A stretch of 64,000 nucleotides of DNA from Bacillota bacterium. Its GTDB lineage: Bacteria; Bacillota; Sulfobacillia; JAJZYS01; JAJYTV01. Below, one piece after another: positions 44,680 to 53,584 of this stretch (the first letter of the stretch is position 1; every line of letters starts with the position of its first letter). The notes beneath the pieces are model-generated. The model made no database searches, was not told the DNA's origin, and was given only the letters and a program-made list of their open reading frames with translations. The translations under genes and the position numbers were made by a program. Location: positions 1 through 64,000 of the forward strand of contig JAJZAT010000012.1 of NCBI GenBank assembly GCA_021799275.1, read 5' to 3'.

Positions 44680-44761
44680 CTCCTCGCCTCAGGCTCCTAG
44701 CTTTCGGCGCAACCGTGGTGAATCCTGCGGCGGGGCCCCTGGCAGCCCGGACGCGGGCCTG

Positions 44762-44809
44762 TTGACAGGAAACCTATGCTTGGTTTAATTATTGACTGAC
44801 GATCAGTCA
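44762..44809 (+). promoter_or_regulatory. Promoter and palindromic operator of the TetR gene
   Basis: TTGACA (44762-44767) and TTAATT (44785-44790) with 17-base spacing form a near-consensus promoter. The palindrome TGACTGA-CGA-TCAGTCA (44793-44809) covers the expected transcription start and lies 17 bases before the TetR gene. This is the layout of an autorepressed tetR-type promoter. Confidence 0.8.
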
Positions 44810-44826
44810 GTAAAGGAGGCAACGGC

Positions 44827-45417
44827 ATGGCTCGCAGAAACCGCGACGCTCGGTACGCGGACCTTATCTCCGCCGCGATGGCGACGTTCGCGGAGCGCGG
44901 GGTCCGGAACACGCTCGTGAGCGACATCGTGAAGGCCGCCGGCGTCGCTCAGGGCACCTTCTATCTCTACTTCAAGACGAAGGACGATATCGTGCTGGCT
45001 GTGGTCGACAGCATCGTCGACCGGTTGCAGGCAAACCTGGAGCGGGCGGTCGCCGAGGGCGGCTCGGCCGTCGAGCGCCTGCAGCGGCTGTGCGATATGC
45101 TCGGCGGACTCACGGACAAGCCCGGCACGACGGAGATCGTCGACTTCATGCACCTGGCGGAGAACCGCCCCCTGCACGACCGGCTCGTCGCCGCCCTTGC
45201 GCCGAAGCTGGTCGAGCTGATGGAAGGGGTCGTCCGCCAAGGCGTGGCGGAGGGAACGTTCGACGTTCCGGATCCGAGGGCGGCCGCCTGGTTCGTGCTC
45301 GCCGGCCTGCAGGGGACCGAGCTTTCCGGCACGCCCGTCGCCGAGGCGCCGCAGGCGCTCGGCTCCGCCGCCGTCCTCGCCTTGCGTGCCTTGGGCTATC
45401 AGGAGCCCCGGCCATGA
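44827..45417 (+). CDS. TetR family repressor
   Basis: 196 residues, ATG with AAAGGAGG upstream. N-terminal helix-turn-helix (LISAAMATFAERGVRNTLVSDIVKAAGVAQGTFYLYF) is typical TetR; the C-terminal helices form the ligand pocket. It probably represses itself and the downstream ABC exporter through the palindrome in front of it. The stop overlaps the ABC ATPase start as ATGA. Confidence 0.93.
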   Translation: MARRNRDARYADLISAAMATFAERGVRNTLVSDIVKAAGVAQGTFYLYFKTKDDIVLAVVDSIVDRLQANLERAVAEGGSAVERLQRLCDMLGGLTDKPGTTEIVDFMHLAENRPLHDRLVAALAPKLVELMEGVVRQGVAEGTFDVPDPRAAAWFVLAGLQGTELSGTPVAEAPQALGSAAVLALRALGYQEPRP

Positions 45418-46325
45418 GCGGCGACGTCGCGATCGCCGCCCGCTCGCTCACCAAGCGCTATGCTGCCGTAACCGCCGTCCGGGACCTGCGGCTCACCGTG
45501 CGGCGCGGCGAGATCTACGGCTTCCTCGGCCTGAACGGCGCCGGCAAGACGACCACCATCCGCATGCTGCTGGGGCTCATCCGGCCGACCGCCGGATCGG
45601 TCGAGGTGATGGGTGACCCCGTACGCCCAGGCGCGACACGTTTCCTGCGTCGCGTCGGCTGCCTGATCGAATCCGCGACCGCCTACCCCAACCTGACCGT
45701 CCGGGAGAACCTCGAACTGCAACGCCGCCTGACCGAAGCGCCGCAGGAGGCTGTGGACGAGACGATCGATCTCATGGGCCTCGGACCCTACGCGCCCCGG
45801 CGCGCGGGGGATCTCTCGTTCGGCAACAGGCAGCGTCTGGCGCTCGGCCGGGCGCTCCTCCACCACCCCGACCTCATCGTCCTGGACGAACCCGCCAACG
45901 GTCTGGACCCGGCGGGCATCGTCGAGATCCGCGAACTCCTGCGCAGCCTTTCGCGGGAGCATGGCGTCACGGTCTTCATGTCGAGCCACATCCTCTCGGA
46001 GGTCGCGCAACTCGCCGACCGTCTCGGCATCGTGCATCAAGGCCGACTCCTCGAGGAACTGGACCGCGGGCAGTTGGAGCAGAAGATGCGCGCCTTCCTC
46101 GAGATCGGCACCCCCGAGCCGGACCGCGCCGAAGCCGCCCTTGCGGCGGCCGGCTTCGGCGACGTGAGCGCCGTGGCGGACGGACTGCGGCTCTTCGCTA
46201 CAAAGGAGCGCACGCCGGATGTCGCGCGGGCTCTCCTTCAGGGCGGCATACCGTTCACAGGCATCGCGCCGCGCAAGGAGGACCTCGAATCCTACTTCCT
46301 GCGTCTCACGGGAGGCGAGCACTGA
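45414..46325 (+). CDS. ABC-2 type exporter, ATP-binding subunit
   Basis: 303 residues. Walker A GLNGAGKTTT is near residue 38, the signature region reads LSFGNRQRLALGRALL (Asn-Arg in place of the usual Gly-Gln-Gln), Walker B is LIVLDEPANGLDP, and the H-loop is FMSSHILSE. This is the CcmA/bacitracin-type ATPase group, which powers drug or lipid export. The C-terminal 80 residues are the usual extension. Overlaps both the TetR and permease genes. Confidence 0.92.
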   Translation: MSGDVAIAARSLTKRYAAVTAVRDLRLTVRRGEIYGFLGLNGAGKTTTIRMLLGLIRPTAGSVEVMGDPVRPGATRFLRRVGCLIESATAYPNLTVRENLELQRRLTEAPQEAVDETIDLMGLGPYAPRRAGDLSFGNRQRLALGRALLHHPDLIVLDEPANGLDPAGIVEIRELLRSLSREHGVTVFMSSHILSEVAQLADRLGIVHQGRLLEELDRGQLEQKMRAFLEIGTPEPDRAEAALAAAGFGDVSAVADGLRLFATKERTPDVARALLQGGIPFTGIAPRKEDLESYFLRLTGGEH

Positions 46326-47107
46326 TGTTCCCCAAGGTCCTCGCGGCGGAGTTCCTGAAGCTCAGGCACAGCCGCGTGCCGGTCGTGTCGCTCCTCGCCT
46401 TCTCCCTCGGTCCCCTGGGCCTTTGGCTCTTCATGTGGATCGCGGCGGAACCGGGCCGAGCGCGCAACCTCGGCCTCATTGGCGCCAAGGCGGGCCTCAT
46501 GGGACTCACCGCGACCTGGCCCTCCTTTCTCACGATGTTCGCGGAGATGGTCGGCGGCGGCGGCCTCCTGCTGCTGGCCTTCGTCGTCGCCTATCTCTTT
46601 GGACGCGAATACGTGGAAGGTACGGCCAAGGTGATGCTCGCGACCCCCGCCCCCCGCCACCTCTTCGTGCTGGCGAAGTTCCTGGTCGCAGCCGTCTGGT
46701 GGGCCTGCATCGTGACCGGCGTCCTCGTGGAGGCCGCGGTCATCGGCCTTGGCCTCGGCCTTCGCGGCTTCACCCCCGCGCTCGCCTCCACCGCGTTGAG
46801 CCAGACCTTCGTCCTGGCCGGCGTCGCCTTCCTCCTCACGACCTTCGAAGGCTGGATCGCGGTCCTGGGCAGGGGTTATCTCGCGCCACTCGGCTTCGCC
46901 ATCGGCACCCTCGCGCTCGGGGACCTCTTCGGCCACACCGGTTGGGCCCAGTGGTTCCCGTGGTCGATCATGTCGCTCCTCGCGGGTACCGCCGGTCCCC
47001 GCACGAGCTCCCTCCCACCCGGCAGCCTCCTGGTGCTGGTGCTGACATGCATCCTGGGCATCGCGGCCACCGCGGCGCAGCTGCGCTGGGGCGACAACAC
47101 CCAATAG
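46325..47107 (+). CDS. ABC-2 type exporter, permease subunit
   Basis: 260 residues with about six membrane segments. The N-terminus (VLAAEFLKLRHSRVPVVSLLAF) is typical of ABC-2 permeases paired with bacitracin-type ATPases. The start shares one base with the ATPase stop. The substrate is probably a drug, peptide or lipid that also induces the TetR repressor. Confidence 0.87.
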   Translation: MFPKVLAAEFLKLRHSRVPVVSLLAFSLGPLGLWLFMWIAAEPGRARNLGLIGAKAGLMGLTATWPSFLTMFAEMVGGGGLLLLAFVVAYLFGREYVEGTAKVMLATPAPRHLFVLAKFLVAAVWWACIVTGVLVEAAVIGLGLGLRGFTPALASTALSQTFVLAGVAFLLTTFEGWIAVLGRGYLAPLGFAIGTLALGDLFGHTGWAQWFPWSIMSLLAGTAGPRTSSLPPGSLLVLVLTCILGIAATAAQLRWGDNTQ

Positions 47108-47145
47108 CTCCGGCCGGACCCGGCCGGCCCTCCGCCTCGCGTCCG

Positions 47146-47763
47146 CTAGAGCGGGCGGCGCTCCCGCCTCAGGAGGTAGTGGACGCGCGGGCTGGTGCCA
47201 AGCTCCTCGAAGAGCCGCTTGGCCGGGCGCGCGGCGAGTAGCCGCGCCACCTCGCTATCGGGATCGGAGGGATCGCCGAAGACGCGCGCCCCCTGCGCGC
47301 AGGCCGCGACGCAGACGGGCGTGAGCCCCTGGTCGACGCGCGCAGCGCAGAAGTCGCACTTCTCGACGACGCCCCCGCCTCGGGCTCCCTGACCCGGCGG
47401 CACGTAGCTCCTTGCGCCGTAGGGACAGGCCGCGATGCAGGCGCGGCAGCCGTTGCAGAGGTCGTAGTCCAGCGCGACGATGCCGTCCGGCCTCGGGTAG
47501 GTCGCGCCGGTCGGGCAGACCTTGACGCAGGGCGCGTCCTCGCAGTGCTGGCATCCGACGGGATAGTAGGTGAGGTCGAGGTCGGGATAGTTGCCGCTCG
47601 GCACGTCCTGCGCGTCGCCCTCGCCCGTCATCACCACATTCCAGGCGAAGCCCTGGGCGACACCGTTCGCCTCGCGGCAGGCGACGGAACAGGCCCAGCA
47701 GCCTGTGCAGCGGTCGAGGTCGATCACCATGGCGTAGCTTCTCGGCCGATCGCCTTCAGCCAT
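47146..47763 (-). CDS. DmsB/HybA-like four-cluster iron-sulfur protein
   Basis: 205 residues. Four ferredoxin-type Cys groups: CTGCWACSVAC, CQHCEDAPCVKVC, CNGCRACIAAC and CDFCAARVDQG with later Cys. This is the electron-transfer subunit of molybdenum/tungsten bis-MGD oxidoreductases (DmsB, PhsB, FdhB type). It would pass electrons to or from the catalytic subunit encoded upstream, with which it overlaps by 8 bases. No membrane-anchor gene of the DmsC/NrfD type follows. Confidence 0.9.
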   Translation of the reverse strand: MAEGDRPRSYAMVIDLDRCTGCWACSVACREANGVAQGFAWNVVMTGEGDAQDVPSGNYPDLDLTYYPVGCQHCEDAPCVKVCPTGATYPRPDGIVALDYDLCNGCRACIAACPYGARSYVPPGQGARGGGVVEKCDFCAARVDQGLTPVCVAACAQGARVFGDPSDPDSEVARLLAARPAKRLFEELGTSPRVHYLLRRERRPL

Positions 47764-50029
47764 CGAGTTCGCCCTCCTCGAGCCGCCGCACCTCGCAGGC
47801 CTGCTCGTAGAACGGTGCCGTCGTGCCGAAGACCCAGCCCATCGGCCGGCCCTCCTCCTGGTAGATGGCCTCCTGGCGCGCCGAGCGGTGGCGCGCCGTC
47901 AGGTGCTGCAGGCTGCCACGGCGGAACTGTGCGTTCCACCAGCCGTTCGCGATCCTGACGCTGCCTGCGCGCTGGCCCGGCGTGACCCTGGCCCGCAGGA
48001 CCGCCTCGCCCGCGGCGCTCCGCACGAGGGCCCAGTCCCCGTCCGCGACACCTCGCGTCCGGGCGTCCTCCGGGCTCAGCTCGACGAGCGGCCGGGGATC
48101 GATCGCGAGCAGCGATGGCACGTTCGCGTAGGTCGAGTGCGTGCGAAAGCGCGTATGGGCGCTCTGCAGCCGCAGGGGAAACTCCCGCGACACCCCCAAC
48201 TCCGGCGGCAGGTAGTCGGCGACGGTGCAGCCGTAGGGCCTGAGCTCCTCGAGGTAGAACTGCGCGCGACCCGTGGCTGTCCCGTAGACGCCGTCCTGAT
48301 GCGGCACGGGGGGCTCGTCCGGCACCTCGAGGCGCACCACGCCCTCCCGCCGCAGCCGCTCGAGGCTGACGCGCCGCACGCGCTCGTCGCCGCCCGCGAG
48401 CATCTTTTGCATCACCGCCTCGGGGCTCTCCTCGAACCAGCGCCCGACGCCCAGGCCTTCGGCGATCGCCCGGTAGATGTCGAGGTCGCTGCGCGAGGAG
48501 AAGAGCGGCTCGATCAGCTTCTGCTGCAGTCCGATGTAGGAGAAGGGCAACGTGAGGAGATCGTCCTTCTCGAAGAAGCTGCAGGCCGGCAGCACGATGT
48601 CGGCATAACGCGCGCTCGTCGTCATGAAGAGGTCGACGCAGGCGACGAAGTCGGTGCGGTCGGGATCCGAGAGCACCCGCTCGGTGTGGCCGAAGTCCGG
48701 AAACCACTGCTGCAGGGGATTGCCCAGCACGAGCCAGGTCCGGACCGGCGAGCCCTCATCCATCGCCCGCATCGGGCCGAGGTAGCCGACGTCGCGCAGG
48801 TCCTCCCCGGGCGCCGGCGGCCACGGACCGAGCTCGACCGGCCAGGACGACGTCGAGCGCCCGACGCCGCCGCCCGGCACGCCGACGCTCCCCGTGAGGA
48901 TCGGCAGGGTGTAGATCGCCATCGCGCTCTGATCGCCGTTCGTCCAGCGCTCGACGCCGTAGCCGGGCCGGATCACGGCGGGCTTCTCGGTGGCGTAGGC
49001 CCTGGCGAGGCGCTCGATCATCCCGGGGGGCACCTTCGTGATCTCGGCCGCGCTGGACGGGGCGTAGTCCTGGACGCGACGGCGAAGCAGCTCAAGCGAT
49101 GGGCGCACGGCGATGCCCTGGAACGGGAAGGTGCCCTCGAGCGCGGGCTCGACGGCCTCTTCGGGTGCCACGACGCGCCCGGAGGCGAGGTCGAAGACGG
49201 CGAACGTCTCGGCCCCGGCGCCAGGCAGGCGCAGGTAGCGCCCGTCGTCTTCGCGCACCAGAAGGGGCGCCGCGCTGTGACGCACAAGGTAGGTGCGATC
49301 CTCGAGGCCGTCCCGCAGAATGACGTGGGCCATCGAGAGCGCCAGGGCGGCATCGCTGCCCGGCTCGATCGGGATGTAGAAGTCGGCGTGCGCAGCGGTC
49401 GGCGTGAAGCGCGGGTCGATCGCGACCACCTTCGCCCCGCGTTCCTTGGCCTCGAAGAGGAAGTGGCTCATGCCGGGCGCCGTCTCGACCATGTTGTTGC
49501 CCCAGAGGATGATGAGCCGCGTCTCCCTACCGCCCTCGTAGGGCGGGTCCGACGCACCGCCGAGCATGGCGCGGTCCGCCCAGGGAATGCCCTGATCGAT
49601 GCCGCCCAGGATGACGGTGGCCCCTAGGGCAGACGCGAGCCGGCGCCAGGGACTCAGCGCGTTGCCGGCGCCGAAGGAGCCGACGAGCCCAAGCGAGCGC
49701 GGTCCGTGCCGCTCGATGCCGTCGCGCATCGCGCCCGCGACGGCGTCCAGGGCCTCGTCCCAGGAGACCGGCTCGAACTCCCCGCTGCCGCGCGGTCCCG
49801 TCCTGCGCAGCGGCTCGCGCAGCCGGTCGGGGGCGTAGACCCAGTCGCGGCGCGCGAGACCCTTGAGGCAGATCCGCTCGACGTACGGGCGGTCGGGGAA
49901 GGACACCTTGGCGATGCCCATGATCTTGCCGTCGCGCACCGTGACGGCGAGCGGGCAGTTCTGGTCGTAGCAGTTGGGCGAGCAGACGGTGACCTGCGTG
50001 CGCTCACCCGCTCGCATCGCGTCAGCCAT
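47756..50029 (-). CDS. Molybdopterin oxidoreductase catalytic subunit (DmsA-like)
   Basis: 757 residues from ATG 50029. N-terminal [4Fe-4S] site: Cys16, Cys20, Cys25 and Cys54. It has the molybdopterin domains typical of the DMSO reductase family, with WGNNMVETAPGMSHFLFEA, ADIVLPACSFFEKDD and the C-terminal dinucleotide-binding barrel (THSTYANV onward). The protein begins almost directly with the cluster motif, so there is no Tat signal and the enzyme is probably cytosolic. Substrate cannot be read; thiosulfate/polysulfide, DMSO-like or formate-type reactions are all possible. Frame and length are intact. Confidence 0.9.
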   Translation of the reverse strand: MADAMRAGERTQVTVCSPNCYDQNCPLAVTVRDGKIMGIAKVSFPDRPYVERICLKGLARRDWVYAPDRLREPLRRTGPRGSGEFEPVSWDEALDAVAGAMRDGIERHGPRSLGLVGSFGAGNALSPWRRLASALGATVILGGIDQGIPWADRAMLGGASDPPYEGGRETRLIILWGNNMVETAPGMSHFLFEAKERGAKVVAIDPRFTPTAAHADFYIPIEPGSDAALALSMAHVILRDGLEDRTYLVRHSAAPLLVREDDGRYLRLPGAGAETFAVFDLASGRVVAPEEAVEPALEGTFPFQGIAVRPSLELLRRRVQDYAPSSAAEITKVPPGMIERLARAYATEKPAVIRPGYGVERWTNGDQSAMAIYTLPILTGSVGVPGGGVGRSTSSWPVELGPWPPAPGEDLRDVGYLGPMRAMDEGSPVRTWLVLGNPLQQWFPDFGHTERVLSDPDRTDFVACVDLFMTTSARYADIVLPACSFFEKDDLLTLPFSYIGLQQKLIEPLFSSRSDLDIYRAIAEGLGVGRWFEESPEAVMQKMLAGGDERVRRVSLERLRREGVVRLEVPDEPPVPHQDGVYGTATGRAQFYLEELRPYGCTVADYLPPELGVSREFPLRLQSAHTRFRTHSTYANVPSLLAIDPRPLVELSPEDARTRGVADGDWALVRSAAGEAVLRARVTPGQRAGSVRIANGWWNAQFRRGSLQHLTARHRSARQEAIYQEEGRPMGWVFGTTAPFYEQACEVRRLEEGELDG

Positions 50030-50137
50030 GGCAAGGAAAACCTCCCAGGGCGGGCCTGGGCCCACGTCCCTGAGCATGCCATGGCGGGCCGCCCCTGCCA
50101 GCGGCCACTCGTCCCTCGAAGCTCGCACGGTCGACGC

Positions 50138-50779
50138 TCAGTGACTGGACTTCGACGATGCGATGACGACCGCCCAGACCGTGCCGGCCGGCGCCGTCAC
50201 CCGAAAGCGTAAGGGAACGCCCTCCGCGTCCTGCCAGACCGATCCCGCCGAGAGCGGCTGAGCCACCGCGGTGGTGACGTCGGTCTTCGTCAGGACCCCT
50301 GTCGACGCGGACGGTCCGCTCGGCGCCGCGCCAGGCGTCAGTGCGAGCGGCACCGAGACCTTCGGCACGGCCGTCACCGGCTCGGGCCCCTGGACGGGCC
50401 ACGTCCCGCTGCACGCCGTCTGCTGCCGCGGCGGGGGCGGAAAGAGGGACGGGGGGCTGGCGGCACCCGTCCCCACCGGCGCCAGCGTCACGCTCCCCGC
50501 GCCGACGCACGACACCACAAGTTCGAGATACGCCTGATGGGAAACGATCGTCCCGAGCGTGGAGTCGCCCACGCCGAACGCGGCGAGCAAGGTCCTCTTG
50601 CCGGGCTGCCTCGACCCGGAGCGCAGCTCTGCCAGGAGCTTCGTCGCACGGGCGGCCTCGGAGGACGTCAGGGAGAGACCCGAGGATTGCGGCGGCCGCG
50701 GGTGCGAGTTTGCGCCCGAGAAGCCACATCCAGCCAGCGCGAAGGCGGACACCAGAGCCATCAGGATCCCTCTACGCAT
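50138..50779 (-). CDS. Small secreted lipoprotein of unknown function
   Basis: 213 residues, starting MRRGILMALVSAFALAGC, a clear lipoprotein signal with lipobox at Cys18. The mature part is Pro/Ser/Ala-rich with two Cys (SCVGAG and TACSGTW) that could pair. No family recognised. Its first 48 bases or so and leader are duplicated 1.57 kb upstream (52304-52425). It lies just downstream of the BNR-type protein gene on the same strand. Confidence 0.7.
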   Translation of the reverse strand: MRRGILMALVSAFALAGCGFSGANSHPRPPQSSGLSLTSSEAARATKLLAELRSGSRQPGKRTLLAAFGVGDSTLGTIVSHQAYLELVVSCVGAGSVTLAPVGTGAASPPSLFPPPPRQQTACSGTWPVQGPEPVTAVPKVSVPLALTPGAAPSGPSASTGVLTKTDVTTAVAQPLSAGSVWQDAEGVPLRFRVTAPAGTVWAVVIASSKSSH

Positions 50780-50852
50780 CGAACCACTCCCGCCAACGCG
50801 GCACCCATGACGTCTCGTCCCTTTTGTACCTCTGATTCCGCTCTACGCCATC
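50731..50852. repeat. 122-base direct repeat, copy 1
   Basis: This segment, covering the lipoprotein start, its ribosome site and leader up to the BNR-type gene stop, is about 90 percent identical by eye to 52304-52425 in the same orientation. The two copies flank the BNR-type gene. Confidence 0.85.
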
Positions 50853-51963
50853 ACGTCCGGCCGCCGTCGCTGGTCGCGTAGAGCACCTTCTCCATCTGGC
50901 CGGCGCCCGGCGTCGACAGCGCGACGTCCCGAGGAGTCGTGAAAGCGAGATCGACGCCCCCTTGCGCGGCGGTGGGGAACGTCGACACCTGCCAATGGGA
51001 GCCCGCGTCGGAGATGCGCGCGATAGCGACCATCGAACACGCGCCCCGCCCCTGAACCTCGACGGCCACCCGGCCGTGCGCGCGATCGAGGAAGAAGAGG
51101 GCGGAGCCGAACGCGTTCTGGATGCCGGAGAAAGGACTCGCGGGCGTGACGTCGCTCCACCGCCTGCCGCCGTCCGACGTGCGGAGGATGGCCACCTGAG
51201 AGGTGGAAGAGGTGATGAACATCTGGTCGAGGCTCCAGGACGGCAGGTCGTGGCGGGTCAGGGTCGTGAAGGCGAAGGCGCTTGCGGGACCGGTCATCTG
51301 CAGGCCGAGGACCTGCGCCATCGCGGTCGGCGGTGCGGCGTGGCTCAAGGTCGGCTTGCGGCGCGATGCGGCCAGCGTGATCGGCACACTCTTCCACCAG
51401 CTCAGGTCACGGCCGAGGAAGGTCTGATCGTGGACAAGGGTCACGAACCCGCCGGTTCGGGGCTGGATCCTGCCCGTGACGAAAATGCGGCAGTGCAGCG
51501 AGTTCTTCGCCCCCGCGAAGGACTCCCAGATGTTTTGGTTCAGCATGAGCGGCCCCGCAGACTCTCCCCGCCCCAGGACGCCATGCGCCCGCAGTGCCAT
51601 GGCGAAGAGGGCGTCGCCCGAAGTGTCGCGCGCGCTGTCGCAGGTGCCGCCCGCACCCTCGGCACCGGTCGAGAGGTAGGCGAACTCGGCGTTCGGGATG
51701 TAGGGATAGAAGCCGTCCAACCCGGTGCCAGGCGGCAGCTGCAGCGGCGAGCGCGCTGCGGCGCCGCGCAGGTCTACCGTGATGTCGAGCTTCCAGTAGC
51801 GCTTCATCCAGGGGAGCGTGTTGCCTTGTTCCGGCGACCGCAGGACGGCGCTGACGCGCGCGGCCTTTGGCGCGACGCTTGGCCGCAGGCCGAGATATAA
51901 GGCGAAGAGAGCCAATAGGAGCAGAGCGGCGGCGGAAGGACCGAGCCACCTGCGCACGTCCAT
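50851..51963 (-). CDS. Membrane-anchored protein with BNR/Asp-box repeats
   Basis: 370 residues, ATG with GGAAGG upstream. One N-terminal membrane segment (SAAALLLLALFALYLGL) leads to an extracellular domain. Beta-propeller type Asp-boxes are visible: RTSDGGRRWSDV, ISDAGSHWQV and the terminal ATSDGGRT. The last box is cut by the stop codon, so the propeller appears truncated at the point where the 122-base repeat begins. That suggests the 3' end was replaced by the duplication event. Role unknown; such repeats occur in sialidases, photosystem assembly factors and surface proteins. Confidence 0.75.
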   Translation of the reverse strand: MDVRRWLGPSAAALLLLALFALYLGLRPSVAPKAARVSAVLRSPEQGNTLPWMKRYWKLDITVDLRGAAARSPLQLPPGTGLDGFYPYIPNAEFAYLSTGAEGAGGTCDSARDTSGDALFAMALRAHGVLGRGESAGPLMLNQNIWESFAGAKNSLHCRIFVTGRIQPRTGGFVTLVHDQTFLGRDLSWWKSVPITLAASRRKPTLSHAAPPTAMAQVLGLQMTGPASAFAFTTLTRHDLPSWSLDQMFITSSTSQVAILRTSDGGRRWSDVTPASPFSGIQNAFGSALFFLDRAHGRVAVEVQGRGACSMVAIARISDAGSHWQVSTFPTAAQGGVDLAFTTPRDVALSTPGAGQMEKVLYATSDGGRT

Positions 51964-52271
51964 CTTCCTTCCGCAGAGATCAGTAAACCCGGCCTGAGTC
52001 CCCTATGGTGGTGGATCGCCGTCGACCGCCCGCGCCAACGGCCGCACTTGGGCACAGCCAGCAGTCGAAACGGCCTATGAGCGCGGTTCTCGGACCGATC
52101 CGAAATGCCACCGCCTACTCCTGGCACACTACCGTGGCCGCCACGCAGGTCGCAGCGCGAGGCATGACATGCTATCCGCTCTCGCCCCACCTCATCCGCG
52201 CATTCGCCGCAGCCCGGGGTCTCCATCCTTCACGCAGTAACGACGCGCGCCGACAAGAAGCCGCAGCGTTG

Positions 52272-52352
52272 CTAACAGGCGCCTCTGCTTAGGCAGCCGC
52301 CTCCGGCCAGCGCGAGAGCAGACACCAGGGCCATCACGATCCCGCTGCGCAT
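52272..52352 (-). pseudogene. Duplicated 5' end of a lipoprotein gene
   Basis: ATG 52352 starts MRSGIVMALVSALALAGGGC and stops after 26 codons. It matches the start of the lipoprotein at 50138-50779, including the ribosome-site leader. The lipobox is shifted by a Gly insertion. This is a remnant of a partial duplication rather than a working gene, although a short secreted peptide cannot be excluded. Confidence 0.7.
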
Positions 52353-52425
52353 CGAACCACTCCCGCCAACGCGGCACCCATGGCGTCTCGTCCCTTTTGT
52401 ACCTCTGATTCCACTCTACGCCATC
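52304..52425. repeat. 122-base direct repeat, copy 2
   Basis: Second copy of the segment at 50731-50852. The rest of 51964-52303 and 52426-52513 has no supported gene. Confidence 0.85.
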
Positions 52426-52513
52426 TGACTCCGCCCGACCACCTCGGCCGGCGGGAATCCGCCGTCGGGCCGGGTCCGCGGGGTTCGCGGGGTTCGCGGC
52501 CGGCGTGGAAGAA

Positions 52514-52549
52514 GGCCGGTCCCGTGCGGCACCCCGCACGAGACCGGCC
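52514..52549 (-). terminator. Terminator after dgt
   Basis: 16-bp stem with one mismatch (52514-52529 with 52534-52549) and a 4-base loop, 43 bases past the dgt stop on the minus strand, followed by TTCTTCC. It ends the long operon that begins at or before ybeY. Confidence 0.7.
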
Positions 52550-52591
52550 CCGTAGATGGTTCTCCTCTACAGCCGCCCATGCGGCCGCCCC

Positions 52592-53584
52592 TCAGTTCTC
52601 CTCGGCCCGCCAGGGCCTCGGCAGGAAGTGCTGGGCGTAGACCGAGATGGCGAAGTGGTCCGTCATGCCCGCGCAGTAGTCCCGCACCCCGGCGTCGCCG
52701 TCGGCGCTGCCCTCCGGCAGCAGCTCCGGATGCTCGCGGAAGTGGATGTAAAGCGTCCGCAGGAGCCCTTCCGCCTTCTTCTCCTCCACCTTCGGCGGCG
52801 AGCCGAAGTAGACGCGCTGGAAGAGGAACTGCCTCAGTTCCTCGAGGGCGTCCTTCTCCCGCTGCCGCATCGCCACCTCAGGCCGTCCCTGGGACTCCGC
52901 GAGCACCGCCTCGACGAGGCGGCCGATCCGTTCGGAGTGGCGGTGGCCCAGCACCTCGATCGGCGCGGCGGGCAGGTCCTCCGGGCCGAGGATCTGTGCG
53001 CGCATCGCGTCGTCGATGTCGTGGTTCACGTAGGCGATGCGGTCCGCGAGGTGCACGAGCCTCGCCTCGAGCGTCGAGGGCGTGCCGCCCGCCGTGTGCT
53101 GCGCGATGCCGTTCCGCACCTCCTGCGTCAGGTTGAGGCCGCCTGGCCGCTCCAGCACGTCGACGACCCGCAGGCTCTGCTCGAAGTGGCGGAAGCCACC
53201 CGGCACGAGCTCGTCCAGCACGCGCTCGCCGGCGTGGCCGAAGGGCGTGTGGCCGATGTCGTGCGCGAGGGCGATCGCCTCGGTGAGATCCTCGTTGAGC
53301 GAGAGCGCCCGCGCCAGGGTGCGCGCGATCTGCGCCACCTCGAGCGTGTGCGTCAGGCGCGTGCGGTAGTGGTCGCCCTCGGCGGCGATGAAGACCTGCG
53401 TCTTGTCCTTGAGCCGCCGGAAGGCCTTGGCGTGGATGATGCGGTCGCGGTCGCGCTGGAAGGCCGTGCGCACGGGGTCCGGCTCCTCCGGACGCTGCCT
53501 GCCCCGCGACAGGGCGGCCTTGGCTGCCCAGGGCGCCAGGATGCGCTCCTCGATACCCTCCTGCCGCTCGCGCGGCGTCGTCAT
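52592..53584 (-). CDS. dgt: Deoxyguanosinetriphosphate triphosphohydrolase-like protein
   Basis: 330 residues. HD-domain hydrolase with RLTHTLEVAQIARTLA (first His), LAHDIGHTPFGHAGE (HD and second His) and a later Asp in RIAYVNHDIDDAM. Dgt enzymes cleave dNTPs to deoxynucleoside and tripolyphosphate and limit dNTP pools. In many Bacillota this gene lies between ppdK and dnaG, as it would here without the intervening cassette. Its ATG overlaps the upstream gene's stop as ATGA. Confidence 0.92.
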   Translation of the reverse strand: MTTPRERQEGIEERILAPWAAKAALSRGRQRPEEPDPVRTAFQRDRDRIIHAKAFRRLKDKTQVFIAAEGDHYRTRLTHTLEVAQIARTLARALSLNEDLTEAIALAHDIGHTPFGHAGERVLDELVPGGFRHFEQSLRVVDVLERPGGLNLTQEVRNGIAQHTAGGTPSTLEARLVHLADRIAYVNHDIDDAMRAQILGPEDLPAAPIEVLGHRHSERIGRLVEAVLAESQGRPEVAMRQREKDALEELRQFLFQRVYFGSPPKVEEKKAEGLLRTLYIHFREHPELLPEGSADGDAGVRDYCAGMTDHFAISVYAQHFLPRPWRAEEN

